Source of the DNA: Poa pratensis
Taxonomy: Eukaryota; Streptophyta; Magnoliopsida; Poales; Poaceae
Direction of reading: 5' to 3'
Assembly: GCA_947311845.1 (NCBI GenBank)
Contig: CAMZMU010000075.1
Coordinates: 23,597,421 to 23,661,420, forward strand
Length of the DNA: 64,000 bases
Shown: piece by piece, positions 35,025-47,056 of the stretch
How positions within the stretch are numbered: the first letter of the stretch is position 1
Layout of the letters: every line of letters starts with the position of its first letter
Translations under genes and position numbers: made by a program
Notes under the pieces: generated by a model
Seen by the model: the letters and a program-made list of their open reading frames with translations, nothing else
What the model was told of the DNA's origin: nothing
Databases searched by the model: none

Positions 35025-35595
35025 ATTATAGTCCTAAAATTGAACAAAAAACTGAACAAAGAAAAATGGATTGGAAATTACCTCAAACAGGTTGCGTGCG
35101 CCGAGCCGGTGGTCGCCAGATAGGCCGCAGCTGGTGGCAACGCCGTCGTGGGAAGGGGGAATCGACGGACGGCGGATGGCGGCCGTCCACTTGACTAACC
35201 ACAGCTCAGTGACACCGGCCGAGAATAGCAAGAACCGGCCATGCATGCATGAAAATATCTCCCCATGCATTGACGCAGTCCAGTGCACTCCAAAAGAAAA
35301 TCATGACGAAACATATGGACGTCCCACTGCACGCGCCAAAACCCTCGCCATCGATCCGTGTCGTCCAACACCTCTCGCGCTCCTACACCTGGCCGTGGAC
35401 TCACGTTCATCCTTCAAACATTCGTGCTGTTGCACACCACTATTTTCTTCTTCTAATTAATTAAACCGATCGATTCGATTCCTGCTGGTCGGTCGGAACT
35501 CGGAAGAAATTGTACGTAGTTGCGGGAGCGAGGCGCCAAGCCGTATATCCTGTCCCCTTCGCCACGTCTGACAGCGACGCTCTCCTTCCCTTCTT
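35025..35595. other. no gene seen
   Basis: Right flank of CACTA 1; it may continue the HARBI1-like locus interrupted at 10977. An AATTACCTCAAACAGGTTGC run at 35075-35095 looks like a minus-strand donor-type border. No protein similarity was recognised. Confidence 0.35.
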
Positions 35596-35652
35596 CCTCA
35601 GCGCTTGCTTGACCGCTTCCACGATCCGACGATTTTGACGAGATCAATCAAT
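35596..35652. repeat. block A copy 2, left part
   Basis: CTTGACCGCTTCCACGATCC and GACGATTTTGA match the start of block A at 2620-2656. The block is interrupted at 35653 by CACTA 2 and resumes at 41807. Confidence 0.75.
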
Positions 35653-35669
35653 CACTACGGGAAACAGAC

Positions 35670-36060
35670 AATACGCCGACGGCCGGAAGCCGTCAGCGTA
35701 GCCACGATCGCCGTCGGCGTACACCTACCCCGACGGCCGCCGTCGGCGTATCTCCGTCGGCGTAGCGGGCTGTCGGCGTAGACAAAATGCCGTCGGCGTA
35801 TCGTAGCCGTCGGCGACGCCGCAGTGGGGCCCACAAAAATGGAACCCGTCCGTCCCCGTCTGCTCCACCAATACGCCGACGGCAAAGCCGTCGGCCTATA
35901 GTGCCACGTGGAGCGATCTGGTGCGTCTGGGACGTGCCGTACGCCGACGGCATTGCCGTCGGCGTATTCGTGACCATTTGGTCCTTCCAGGGCGACGTGG
36001 CATCATCCTGTGCAACTGGGGAGAGCTCTACGCCGACGGCAATGCCGTCGGCGTAGCTTT
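35670..36060. repeat. left subterminal repeats of CACTA 2
   Basis: About a dozen TACGCCGACGGC or GCCGTCGGCGTA units occur in both orientations, several as close inverted pairs such as ACGCCGACGGCATTGCCGTC. The matching right array is 41525-41790. CACTA 3 has the same core with TATGCC in place of TACGCC. Confidence 0.85.
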
Positions 36061-36282
36061 GACCATATTTCCAGTTTATTGCTGATTCTTGCTGCTTGCT
36101 TCTAACACAATTTAAATACAATTAAAATTGCACAAATTATAAAACATGACAGAAGCATCACATAAACATCACATAGATATCCAAAATGACACAAACATGA
36201 TTCGAATTCATACACGCATTCATACAAACTCAAAATGACAGAAACATAGTTCGAATTCACACCCGGAACACCCGAACTAATC

Positions 36283-39200
36283 CTACATCTCGTGAGAGGT
36301 CGAGCCACCTATCTCTGACCGCGTGAGAATAGGCGACCGACCGCGTGGGCCAGTCGAACCACACAGGGAATCCGGTGAGCCACGGGACTGTGTGGTCTCA
36401 CGCGACGCACCCGGCGAGGCACCACCAGTGCCATGCACCACGAGCGCGCGCGTCGAAGTCGGCGAGGCAAAAGCAGGATCAAAGGGTGCATTCCTCGAGC
36501 AACTCGATCCCTACATGTTTGAGTCCAAGTTAGCAACTTGGAAAGCACAGCATGGCGGTAACAATTTGTTTGGCAAATAACTTACCGGAGTCCCTTGCCT
36601 GTATGTGCGAGCGACCGACTCCCTCGTTGGGCCGACGGGCGGGATCCCAGGCCTAGGTGGACGCGTAGGCAGCGCCTCCCGCTCTCTAGTGGCAAAAAAC
36701 TTCTCGGTAGCCTACAAGATAGTTTAGATGTCAGGAGTTGTAGAAAAAGAAGGTTCAAACTAGAGAAATGGGACTTGTCATATTTTGCAAATATAAAAGT
36801 TGAAACTTACAGCATCCTTCAACTCATTCCACTCCTCATACTCCTGGCTCTTCTGTACCCACAACTGATACTGTCTCTCATAGTCGGCGTAAGCGGCATC
36901 GAAGGCCGCCTCGAAATCAGCCTACAGTTTTAAAAGGGAACGCATCTCGTCAACTTAGCCACTTAGCTAGGAACGAATGTCGGAAAGAGAATGAAATTGA
37001 GAAAAACTTACATCGGGGCGAGCTCGGGAAGGCCGACGAGGCAGGATGGGAGGGTCGTCAGCGGTGAGGGTAGCCTTGAAATGCGAGAGGCCCAACTCAG
37101 GAGTACGCGTGAGTACCGCACTAAGCATGAGAGGACGGCCATGCTCCCAACCGTTCCCCGCAAGGACCACCGCTCTCTCGTCGGTGTCATGCTGAAGAGG
37201 GTTGTCCACCTCCGGGTTTATACCCTTGAACGACTCGACGTATGCCTTTAGCCCCTCCTTGGCAGTGCCGAAGTAATCGGGCTGCGAGGGCTGAGGCTCA
37301 GAAAAATTGGGCTTCTTCATCTTCATCCTCTCCCATGTTTGCATGTCCGTAAGAGGCTCCCCGAGATCGGCCTCCTGCAATGCCAAAGAAGTGTCATGCG
37401 TATCAAGTAGGAACATGAGGGGAAATAAATGAAGATTGTTTCATGTATATATATACCAGCTTTGCCTTGAAGCGATCATGGTTGCGGGCACCCGCACAAT
37501 GTGTCCCCCCGCTCCCGCGGTTTAACTTGTTTCGCTCGCTCAAGGCCTTGAACTCGGGGTCCTCCCCAGCCCACCTAGACACCAACGCTCTCCACGCGTC
37601 ATCCTTGCCATAGGCCCATGAGGGCTTAAACTGAAAAAACAATACTCATGTGAAGAACGGATAATGCAATTGCAACTTAGCAGCAACATGTAATCTCATT
37701 AACAATCTACTTACCGCTATGTAGTCATCTACGGTCACCTCAAGTGGGTTCTCCACAATCTCATGCTTCACCGCCTTCTTGTGTAACGTCTCAGTACTGA
37801 AATGATTGATGATGGTATGCTTTGCATTGTAGAACTGCTGTCGTGTCAACTTCCTACAAGCCCCTCCAAAGTCCTGTCTGCATCGCCCCGCTGCTCAGGA
37901 AGTACCCTATAGAACTTCTTTAATCATGCACAAAAAACAAATTGTGAGAGCATGGTGGGGACATCAAGTATGAACGAAATTCGAAAAGTTCAACTTACCC
38001 AAAACTTGTTGATCACGGCGTCAGAACATTTCCCGCCGCTCGCGTAATTGGCGGCCTGATAGTCTACCCACTGGGTGGCTAGCTTCGTCGCGCCGTTGGG
38101 ACGGTACTGTACAAGCCCGGCCAAAACTTCCTAATCAAAGCTCCAATCAGGGTGTTAGGCACACGGGCTCCCGCAGGATGTATCCAGTTGCTGCACAATA
38201 ATTAAACATTAGTACATGTCAAATTGTCCTGACCACAATGAAGTTACCATGTTCAAAATTAGTATATATAGTCACTTACTCTTTCCCATTAGGCGTAATG
38301 AGGATCTTCGCCTCCTCGGTAGCAGGTTCCTTGTCCACATCAGGGACCTGGGATTCCCCTCGAATCCTTGGCTTCTTCGGCGGCGCGGAGGGCCTCGCCT
38401 CCAAGTCCGTGGAGGGGCCCGTCCCCACGTCCGTGGAGGGGCCCGTCTCCTCCGAGTCCGTGGAGGGGCCCGTCCCCACGTCCGTGGAGGGGCCCGCAGA
38501 GGGTATGTCCGAAGACACGTCGCCCCCACCTCGCCCTCGTCCTCCCTCACCTCGCCCTCGTTCGACACCTCGCCCTCGTCCTCGTCCTGCACCTCGTCCC
38601 TCGGAGGAACTGAAGCATCGGCACCTCCCCTCCTCCAGCATCTCCACCCTCACTTGCATTGAGAAAGGGTGAACAATTAAGCATAAAGACATGAACAAAT
38701 TAAGAATTGCATCACCTCTACTCTCACCACTGTCAGACAGGTAACGCGGGTTCGGAATAGGTTCTCTTCCACTTTTACTCTCATCACTGTCAGACAGGTA
38801 ACGCGGGTTCGGAATTGGGGCTTGTGAAACCAACTTTTATCAAAATTAATCGAAACGGAGTAGTAGCAACTAAGATAGAACAAACTTGGGTACATAGACG
38901 AATGACAACAATTTGGGTACATAGACGAATGACAACAAACTTGCACTAGTAGGATTGTGCTTATAGCCACCAGTCTACATCTTTATTTAATCCATAATAC
39001 ATCACGAATAATGTAACTAACTTTTGCCGGGTCCTAAGCCGCGAGGTGCTGAGCGGCCGGCGGCTTGCACCCAAAGATAAGGAACCATCACTGGGCAATA
39101 CTCACATGAGGAGGATCCCTATGAAGTGTATACCACATATTGTCATGCACCGCTTGCGTATCCAACCTAACCAGGTAGCGACGGACGTGCTCGTCCTCCT

Positions 39201-39411
39201 CTCTGATACGGCGACGCACCTCCACCTCGGGGGCCGGCGGCCTCTGCACCGAGGCTGGCCCACGCGACGGCCACCAAACAAGATCCGGGTCGACGACGTC
39301 ACCCGGATTCCTCACCAAACTACGCGTCCCGGAAGACACCTCCCAGTGCCAGCCCGGCGGAGCCCAGTCCCGGACACTGCCCGTGTCCAACAAATGGCCG
39401 GTGGTCATCAT
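36283..39411 (-). CDS. TnpA-like protein, Transposase_24 (Ptta/En/Spm) family, CACTA 2
   Basis: Proposed multi-exon gene; TnpA-type proteins bind subterminal repeats and help the transposase bring the ends together. Start ATG at 39411 (MMTTGHLLD). Exon 1 reads RDWAPPGWHWEVSSGTRSLV and GDVVDPDLVWWPSRGPASVQ. An exon near 38660-38280 is a Gly/Arg stretch plus tandem TGPSTDVGTGPSTD repeats. Then come NWIHPAGARVPNTLIGALIR (about 38200), FYNAKHTIINHFSTETLHKK, KPSWAYGKDDAWRALVSRWA with GTHCAGARNHDRFKAKL (37640-37460), and TDMQTWERMKMKKPNFSEPQ (37380-37025), the Transposase_24 core. Further exons follow at about 36920-36810 and 36710-36590, and the last ends at TAG 36283. One frame fault is seen near 38125. 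Exon borders are inferred. Confidence 0.75.
38944..38985 (+). repeat. CACTA terminus-like fragment
   Basis: CACTAGTAGGATTGTGCTTA followed by TAGCCACCAGTCTAC closely resembles the left tip of CACTA 4 at 63506. No partner end or target duplication is visible, so it is a stray tip inside CACTA 2, in the intron upstream of the Gly/Arg exon. Confidence 0.5.
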
Positions 39412-39639
39412 CGATTCCCGCCGAGATCTGAAAAATGAGTGGGGAATTTGATCAAACAACTAAGGTGCGTGCAACCTAGGTACGTAGGGGAGGGAGAGGG
39501 TAGCACCTTGGCATGGCGGACGGCACACGCGGTGGTGACGCCACGGGAGAGTGATGAGGATCAGATATCAGTTTAGATGTGCTATGCCAATGGAGGCCAT
39601 GACTACATATATATAGTGAGAAATGGCTTCTGAGCTGTA

Positions 39640-40620
39640 GTATGCCCAATCAGGAAGGAGCACACGGATCGTGTGTTTCCTTCGTGTGCTTCTGAGCCGT
39701 TGGATCAGCGGTGTGTTTCTTTCGAGCGCTGGTGAGCCGTTGGATCCGAAAGAAGCACACGGTAGAATATATGAGTGAGTAACCTGGGAAACAAAACACA
39801 CGGTTTCCCCTAGCTACAGCCCTACAGTGATTCACGGTCGAATGCCGTTGCATTCACTGTAGGACGTAGCTAGGGAACCCGAATGTTTTGTGTTTGAGGG
39901 TCACTTCGATCCGGCAAGACATCTCTGATGATCTACAACCGTCCGGCAAGACGTCTCTGATGTTCTACAACCGTCCGGCAAGACATCTCTGATGATCTGC
40001 AACCGTTTGGAACGGTCGCAGGTCATCAGAGACGTCTTGCCGCTGGTTGCACAAAGATGCCTCTCCGAGTGACGCTGGAATGTTTTGTGTGAGTGAGTAA
40101 CCTGTCTGAGGAGGTGGGCTATATATAGGGTCGCATGGCTTACGAAGTGGTCGTGATAGTGCTGATCCGACGGCTCAGAAGCGCTCGAAAGAAACACACC
40201 GCTGATCCAACGGCTCACAAGCGCTGGAAGGAAGCACATGATCCGTGTGCTTCTTCCTGATTGGGCATACTACTAGCCAATCAGGAACTAGTACGCGGAT
40301 CGTGTGTTTCCTTCGAGAGCTTGGGAGTCGTTGGATCAAGCGGTGTGTTTTTTTCGAGCGCTTGTGAGCCATTGGATCAGGAAGAACCACACGGATTGTG
40401 TGTTCCTTCGAGAGCTTGGGAGCCATTGGATCAACCGGTGTGTTTCTTTCGAGTGATTCTGAGCCCTTGGATCAGGAAGAAGCACACGGATCGTGTGTTT
40501 CCTTCGTGCGCTTCTGAGCCGTTGGATCAGCGGTGTGTTTCTTTCGAGCGCTGGTGAGCCGTTGGATCAGGAAGAAGCACACGGATCGTGTGTTTCCTTC
40601 GTGTGTTTCTATCGAGCGCC
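39640..40620 (-). promoter_or_regulatory. promoter and leader array of the CACTA 2 TnpA-like gene
   Basis: Reading minus-strand, about five or six CACAC-N5-GTGTG sites (for example AGCACACGGATCGTGTG at 40481 and 40575) precede a TATA box, CTATATATAG at 40119-40128. A leader with repeated GGCAAGACGTCTCTGATGA arms (39912-40041) follows, then the gene start at 39411. GTTGGATCAGCGGTGTGTTT units recur between the sites. The spacing and orientation make this the likely promoter. The same module is carried by CACTA 1. Confidence 0.6.
39977..40041 (-). other. 31-bp stem hairpin in the leader of CACTA 2
   Basis: Arms 39977-40007 and 40011-40041 pair over 31 positions with three differences and a 3-base loop. 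It is the same hairpin as 18171-18235 and 29401-29465, here in minus orientation and downstream of the TATA box. Confidence 0.75.
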
Positions 40621-40635
40621 TGTTTCCCGCCAATT

Positions 40636-41312
40636 CTCCCCTTTCGGGCGAACCGGATGGAATCGTGTGTCGATTTGGGGTAGACTTTGGTTTCTCATGT
40701 TCCTATGCCTAACATAACACAACCAAGCAAAAAAGTCCACTGGGCTACCCCGTTTCGACGCACGTCTATGGGGTAGACGGAAACGTTAGGGTTTTTCCAG
40801 CGGATTCAGGGTTTCACCGAAGCGGGGCCCCGGAGCGTCGGAACCACACCCAAACCTAGCTTGTGACATACCATATGTATACAAGTGTGTTGTGTGTTGT
40901 AAATGTGCAAGAATCTACTCCTAGGTGTGACCGACATCACCGGCTTCACTTTCTCTCTAGTGAGTTTCTGCACTTAGAGGTGAAAACTCCCCTTTCGGGC
41001 GAACCGGATGGAATCGTGTGTCGATTTGGGGTAGACTTTGGTTTCTCATGTTCTTATGGCCTAACATAACACAACCAAGCAAAAAAGTCCACTGGGCTAC
41101 CCCTTTCGACGCACGTCTATGGGGTAGACGGAAACGTTAGGGTTTTTCCAGCGGATTCAGGGTTTCACCGAAGCGGGGGCCCCGGAGCGTCGGAACCACA
41201 CCCAAACCTAGCTTGTGACATACCATATGTATAAAAGTGTGTTGTGTGTTGTAAATGTGCAAGAATCTACTCCTAGGTGTGACCGACATCACCGGCATCA
41301 CTTTCTCTCTAG
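40636..41312. repeat. 350-bp direct tandem repeat in CACTA 2
   Basis: Unit 1 is 40636-40985 and unit 2 is 40986-41312. Both begin CTCCCCTTTCGGGCGAACCG and end near CACTTTCTCTCTAG. They are almost identical, so the duplication is recent. No coding function is seen. Confidence 0.9.
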
Positions 41313-41806
41313 ATAGCCAGGAAAAGTTTTTATTTGTTTTACATGTATATGTTGTAGGGTTGGGTTCCAAAAACTCAAACCGTTATTTTACGGGGGTGGG
41401 ATACTGAAATTGGGAGGGCAATTATAGGTCCAATATATATATAAATTACAACTACATTAAATATTATATAGAGAAATAAAGAAATAAATATTATATACGA
41501 AAATAAATATAAAAAAAACTACTAAACGCCGACGGCAGCCGTCGGCGTTTTTATCGCGTGTACGCCGACGGCAGTACCGTCGGCGTATCAACGACGCTGG
41601 ACGGTTCCGTTATGCCGCCCTTTGTACGCCGACGGGATTTAGAACGCCGACGGCAGCCGTCGGGGACGTAATTCTACGCCGACGGCGCTTCGTACGCCGA
41701 CGGCCTGTTCGTCGTCTGCCCTAGCCCGTGCTGTACGCCGACGGCCCCGACATTTGGCCGTCGGCGTACAGGAAGGCCGTCGGCGTTTTGACGGTTTCCC
41801 GTAGTG

Positions 41807-42404
41807 AATCGTGCTAGCTGCCGTGTGGGCCCGAACGACGCAAATGCCTCCGGCACTGTTGGAGCCTCCTGGACGTAAGTACGTACGTAAATGTTGCTGT
41901 CGGAGAAAGCTTGCCGCAATCGGGACGCGACGCGTGTGCCCGCACGCTGACACGTAGGCGGGCGGATCTTTGTTTGTTCACGTACAGGTCAAAAAAAAAA
42001 TTCACGTAAAACTAATCAACTCGTGTCCACGTCGATCGCCTGGCTCATAGCAGGTGACAACCGATCTTTGCTGTCGGAGGAATCGGGACGCAACGCGTGT
42101 CCCGGCAAGCTGACACGTAGCTAGGTGCATCGATCTTTGTTTGACGCCAGGGTTACAAATCCACGTAAGACTACAGGTCAGATAAAGAATTCACGTAAGC
42201 TAATCAACTCGTGTCCACGTACGTCGCCTGGCTCATAGCAGGTGACAACCGATTAACAGCTTGACAGCGTGCTCATCGCGCTTCCTTACCGTCACGTATC
42301 GTACGTAACGGACGACAGCGCAAGCAAAGCAAGCGCGAATCGTAAAGCTGAGGTGGACGCCATGTACAGTAGTTGCCTCGCGGTTTCCATGTCGGCCACG
42401 TGGG

Positions 42405-42448
<44 letters not shown>

Positions 42449-42840
42449 AAACACAGTACAACGCAAGCGCTCATATACACGCGCACACACTCACCCCTAT
42501 GAACGCACGCACGCACACCCTACCCCTATGAGCACCTCCGAGAGACTGAGTCGGCGGGTCGAGTCTTGAGATTGACGAAGTCACCACAGGCGCCACGTGG
42601 GCTCCACACCCTTACGATGAGCCGATCGATGGATGAATGATGCAGCATTGCGACCGTTCCCAAAAAAAAAAAACTTGTCCTGCATGCGTCGGTTGCGTAG
42701 ACCAAACGAGATTTGCACGGCCGACCAAAACCACTACCTGCGCGCGGCGCCCACACAAATTTGGGTTATCTTCACACTCTTCTTCACAAATGAAAGGTTA
42801 TCCTCTCTTTCTGACAAAATGTAAGACTACATATAAGCTA
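41807..42840. repeat. block A copy 2, right part
   Basis: Resumes block A after CACTA 2 (AATCGTGCTAGCTGCCGTGT). It contains an extra partial duplication at about 42055-42240, where the GGGACGCAACGCGTGTCCC segment and the CAGGTGACAACCGAT segment recur, and a SINE at 42407-42591. Confidence 0.75.
42407..42591 (-). mobile_element. Au-like SINE (or LINE 3' tail), 5'-truncated
   Basis: A T run of about 38 bases at 42407-42444 is the poly-A tail on the minus strand. The body carries the GTGCTCATAGGGGTAGGGTG and GTGTATATGAGCGCTTGCG type sequence that I recognise from grass Au SINEs and related LINE tails. GCCACGTGGGCT flanks it at 42395-42406 and 42592-42603. Block A copy 1 has an uninterrupted GCCACGTGGGCTCCACGCC at about 3082-3100, the empty site. 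No box A or B remains. Confidence 0.75.
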
Positions 42841-43847
42841 GGGCCCCGGCATTATCTCTGCCGCCAAATTAGTGGTTATAAACTTACAGCAGCATTTCCA
42901 ATACTTGCATATATAACTGATAGGGGAAAAAACAACCCATAGACGTATGGTAAAATGGCACCCTGACAGCTGAATTACAGAAAGCACTCTTTCTCTCTTT
43001 TCAATATATTGTACTGCACCGCATGTTACAGAAATCCTCCAAAGCATATATGACAGCAAACAACCCAAGGTTATACTGCACCGCATGTTAGCTGTCCCGA
43101 GCTTGGACCTCCTAGACCTACTGACTTTGGACCTCCCGAGCTAGGACCTGCACACGAAAAATAGATGGCCTTCAGTTTAGATTTGCAAGAAAACAAATCA
43201 GTCATCCAAGCAATCAGATCAAACAGGGGCAACATGGGCTTCTCTATAAGATAATGTTCAAGGTTAATCAGTAACCAAGGATGAGAAAGGCTCTCACTTC
43301 ACAAGTCTCAAGTCTGAACATTCCATATGCTATAATTCAGTAGGTAAATTGCCTACAGAAATTGTTTAAGGCGCCTGAGCAAATCAGAGAAACGAAGCCT
43401 ACAAAGTAAGTCAGGGGACTTGTATGTAGCATCTTTGGAAACTAAAATTATTTGCCACATTGGCACTCTGTAGAGGAGAAAAGAATTACTACTTCACCAT
43501 ACAAAATGAAATCACAGGAGCAACAAGTCAGAAATAACCAAGTGTTGGCGTGTTGCATACTAAAAATAGCAGATTCTTTTATCCAATAGTAAATTCTCAA
43601 TTGTGAACTCCATGTCCAGGTTCTGAATTACTATATCATGCAAAATATACAAGCAAACTCCTACTCTGAACACCTGTATTTTTCGTGCAAAATATACAAA
43701 AGTAGAAAATGGCGTTGAACCTGACATCATTAACAGGGAATTGATTCGCCAAGATCATATGGATAATCACATAGATTTTCAAGATACTGCTAGAACCGGC
43801 TCCAAGAAGTACATCAGTTTAGCAAGAGAAAAGAATTTTGGTGAGGC
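42841..43847. other. no gene seen
   Basis: AT-rich sequence downstream (minus-strand sense) of the SAUR relic. The motif TACTGCACCGCATGTTA is repeated at about 43010-43030 and 43073-43092. No exon or RNA was recognised. Confidence 0.35.
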
Positions 43848-44190
43848 TCACCTTCGTGAGAATGGCAGGGAGGGCAGCGCAGTGTCGCCGGAAAGGCGGA
43901 CGAGGAGGCGGCGGAAGTTGGCGACGGAGCAGGGAATGCGGAGGGCCCCGGTATGGCCGTGCCCGTACTCCTGGGCGGCGCCGCGAAGGCCGGTCGGCCG
44001 AGACTGTCCGCGCGCACGGCGAACCGCTCCACGGCCCGCCCTCCTCGCCGACGCACATCAGCACGTACTCCTGGACGGTGCTGGCTGTGCTGCTTGCAGG
44101 TCGACGGCGGCGGGAGGCTACGCCGCACCAGCTTAGCCCTACGCGGTGGCGGCGGCGGAAGAGGGAATAGGGGGAAGGAGGCGACGGGAC
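43848..44190 (-). pseudogene. SAUR-like auxin-responsive pseudogene
   Basis: Three minus-strand frames in a row give the pieces of a SAUR protein: VQEYVLMCVGEE (about 44080-44045), RAVERFAVRADSLGRPAFAA (about 44038-43975), and EYGHGHTGALRIPCSVANFR followed by RLLVRLSG and a stop at 43848-43850. The order VGEE..RF.V..LGRP.F..LL..YG...G.L.IPCS...F is the SAUR core. Two frame changes (about 44040 and 43973) and no clear ATG upstream make it a pseudogene as written, although the C-terminal 40 codons are intact. SAUR genes are small, intronless and often tandemly duplicated. Block A copy 3 lies immediately upstream. Confidence 0.7.
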
Positions 44191-44407
44191 GTGCCCCGAA
44201 GGCCTGGTGCGGGTCCAAACCCGTGGGTTCAGCCCGATCTTTTTGTTTTTTTTCACACACCGAACCGCACCGCCCCACCCCGCTTTTCGGTTAAGTCCGC
44301 ACCGCTCCAGCCCACGAAATTATTTCCACCATTTCAGCCCAAACCATCTGAGACCGAAGCACTACCCGCACCAAAAAGGCCACTTCAAGCCGCACCATTC
44401 CCAGGCT

Positions 44408-44878
44408 GACTGCACTGTTGGAGAGAGCTAGCTGGACGTACGTACGTAGATGTCGCTGTCGGAGAAAGCTTGCCGCAATCGGGACGCGACGCGTGTGCCC
44501 GCGCTGACACGTAGGCGGGCGGATCTTTGTTTGACGCCACGTTAATTCACGTACAGGTCAAAAAAACTAATCAGCTCGTGTCCACGTCGCCTCATAGCAG
44601 GTGACAACCGATTAACAGCTTGACAGCGTGCTGGCCGTGACGAGACCAATACGATCGATGAGTCGATCCATCGATGGATGAATGATGCAGCATTGCGACC
44701 GTACCCCCAAAAAAAAACTTGTCCTGCACGCGTCAGTTGCGTAGACCAAACGAGATTTGCACGGCCGACCAAAACCACTACCTGCGCGCGCCCACACAAT
44801 CCTGGGTTATCTTCACACTCTTCTTCGCAAATTAATTAAAGGTTACCCTCTCTTTCTTGACAAAATGTAAGACCACAT
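44408..44878. repeat. block A copy 3
   Basis: Starts within CTGCACTGTTGGAGAGAGCT and ends at AATGTAAGACCACAT, where Helitron 2 is inserted. It lacks the central part of the block found in copies 1 and 2. Confidence 0.8.
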
Positions 44879-46137
44879 TACCTAACTATATTAAGTTGGA
44901 GAGGATTCTCGCCTCCACAGCGAGCCAGCGCACCGCGGCACTGTTTTACTGTGCCCCGCTACAGTGTAATAGTGCCGCGGGAGATCCAGGCCGTCCGCTG
45001 CCGATCCGACGGCCCGCAACGCACGCCCGTGACGTTTTTGCAAAAAAAAACCTCGCAATTTCCAAAAATTAACCCGCAATCCAACTTTTAACGCCGCGGG
45101 AGGACCTATTTACAAATTGCCGAAAGCTCAGGGACTTCTTTGCAAAATTACCACAGAACACGACCTTCTCCTCTCTCTTCTTCCTCGCGCGCGGCCGGAG
45201 CTGCCGCCGCCGCGTCGTGCCGCCACTGCACGCCCTTCCGTCCAGATCGAACGCCACCCGTGGGACGGCCTCGCCTCCCTCTCCATCCTCGCCAAAAATC
45301 GCAGGCCGGGAAACTCGGAAGCGCCCGCGGCGAGGTCGTCTTCCCCGTGACCGTCCGCCGCCGCCGTGCCCTGAATCGCCGCCACCAGGCCTCGCTTGCC
45401 CGCGCCGCCACGCATCAATTGCCCGCGTCGCGCCGCGTCGAACGCGCTACGCCGCGCCATCTCTATCAGCCTCCAGCGACACCGCCATCGTCGACATGGT
45501 CGCACGGGAAGACGGCAGCCATTGCTGACGTTATCATATGACGTCAGCACGGGCCCCACCAGTCAGGCTCCTATTCTTTTTCGTATTTTTTTCCCTGTAA
45601 ATGATTAAATTTCTGACGCGCGGGTCCCATTTGTCAGGACTTTAAAAATAATTACATAAAAAAGGTTGATATTTATTAAATTTATAACTTTTAAACCGTA
45701 ATTCAAAATAACACAAACGATATATTAAAATTTACAGAAATATAATAGCTTTTAAACAAATTTGGTATACATTTCCCTCAATTTTCACTTTTACAAAAAA
45801 AAACTAACATTCCTTTTCCAGCCCTCATATTTTCGACACAAAATTTAAAACTAAGATTTCTTTCCGACGCTCATATTTTTAACACAAATTTTAAACGTAT
45901 TTTCCCGTTGATACTATCTTTAAGTCAACATCAAACAAAATGGTGTCTGTAATTTATGCGCTACAAATTTTTAAAATTTCTCGATCATATTTCAAACTTT
46001 TAAACATCTTTTAAATACTACAGAAACTGCTAAATACTATAAAATCAATAAATTCATACATATATGCATCTGTAAAATCTAAAATTATATCAACAATATC
46101 ACAAAAAAAATGTTGACTATTTATGGCAATATATCCA

Positions 46138-46138
<1 letters not shown>

Positions 46139-46173
<35 letters not shown>
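46139..46173. repeat. (TA)n microsatellite
   Basis: About 16 uninterrupted TA dinucleotides inside Helitron 2. Confidence 0.9.
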
Positions 46174-46177
<4 letters not shown>

Positions 46178-47056
46178 ATATGTCAACATGACAAAAAAAA
46201 ATGCTGACTATTTATGTCATGCAAACAAAATTCAAATTTGAATATTTCAAACTTTCAAATGTCTTTAAAATTTTGAAAAACTGCTACATACTATAAAATC
46301 AATAACTTTGAAAATGTACGTCCGAAAAATATGGAAAAAAATATCTCCATGTCTGAAAAATATGGAAAAAATATCTCCATGCCCACAGAAATAAATGTTG
46401 CCTATTTATGACATACAATCAAAATTCACGTTCATCCGCCCATTCCAAATCACGCATATGCGATACCAGCGACGTCGACGTGGCCGTAGTAGCCATTGCT
46501 GACCCACTCTGTCAGCTTTTTTTTTCGGATTTTTGTTAAAAAACAAAATGCTAAACTACTGACATGTGAGACCATCTAAATGATTTGACTATTCCAATTT
46601 ACCAAATATTTTAAAAAACGGTAAAACACATCAAAACAATTTGCTAAATAGTACTACATATAAAAGTATTTTGTAATACAATAAAATACACCAAAGTATT
46701 CGGGGAAAAAAGGCATCAAATTTGAAATTTTCAAAATGTTAAATAAAAAAAGTTTTAAAAATATCAACATGGTTACATTTCAATTTGTTAAAAACTAATT
46801 ATGGAACTTAACTAAATATAGCAAACTACAACCATAAACCTATATATATTTGAACATTTAAGATTGCCGAAATTTTGAAGCTACTCCAGACGACAGATTT
46901 CAACTAATTCTAACATTTTGAATTGAAAAAATACCTCAAAACTCAAAACTGCCACCTCTTTGCAAGACATATTATATATCCAAACCAAAAGAAACAAAAC
47001 ATTAACACAAAATTTATCATCCAGGGCGCGCCGGCACGCCGTGCCTAATTTAACTA

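Larger units (their letters stand above)
35653..41806. mobile_element. CACTA element 2, TnpA-like gene only
   Basis: Left end CACTACGGGAAAC (35653) and right end GTTTCCCGTAGTG (41806) are inverted. AAT flanks both (35650-35652 and 41807-41809). Subterminal arrays of TACGCCGACGGC / GCCGTCGGCGTA occupy about 35670-36060 and 41525-41790. The element is 6154 bp and holds one multi-exon minus-strand gene (36283-39411), its promoter array and a 350-bp tandem repeat. No Tnp2 coding sequence is present, so movement would depend on transposase from elsewhere. It sits inside block A copy 2; block A copy 1 (about 2655-2670) shows the unoccupied form. Confidence 0.92.

Noticed and set aside
35670..36060. 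Regularly spaced palindromic repeats resembling a CRISPR array
   Set aside because: They are CACTA subterminal repeats next to a TIR in a plant nuclear genome; spacing is irregular and both orientations occur.
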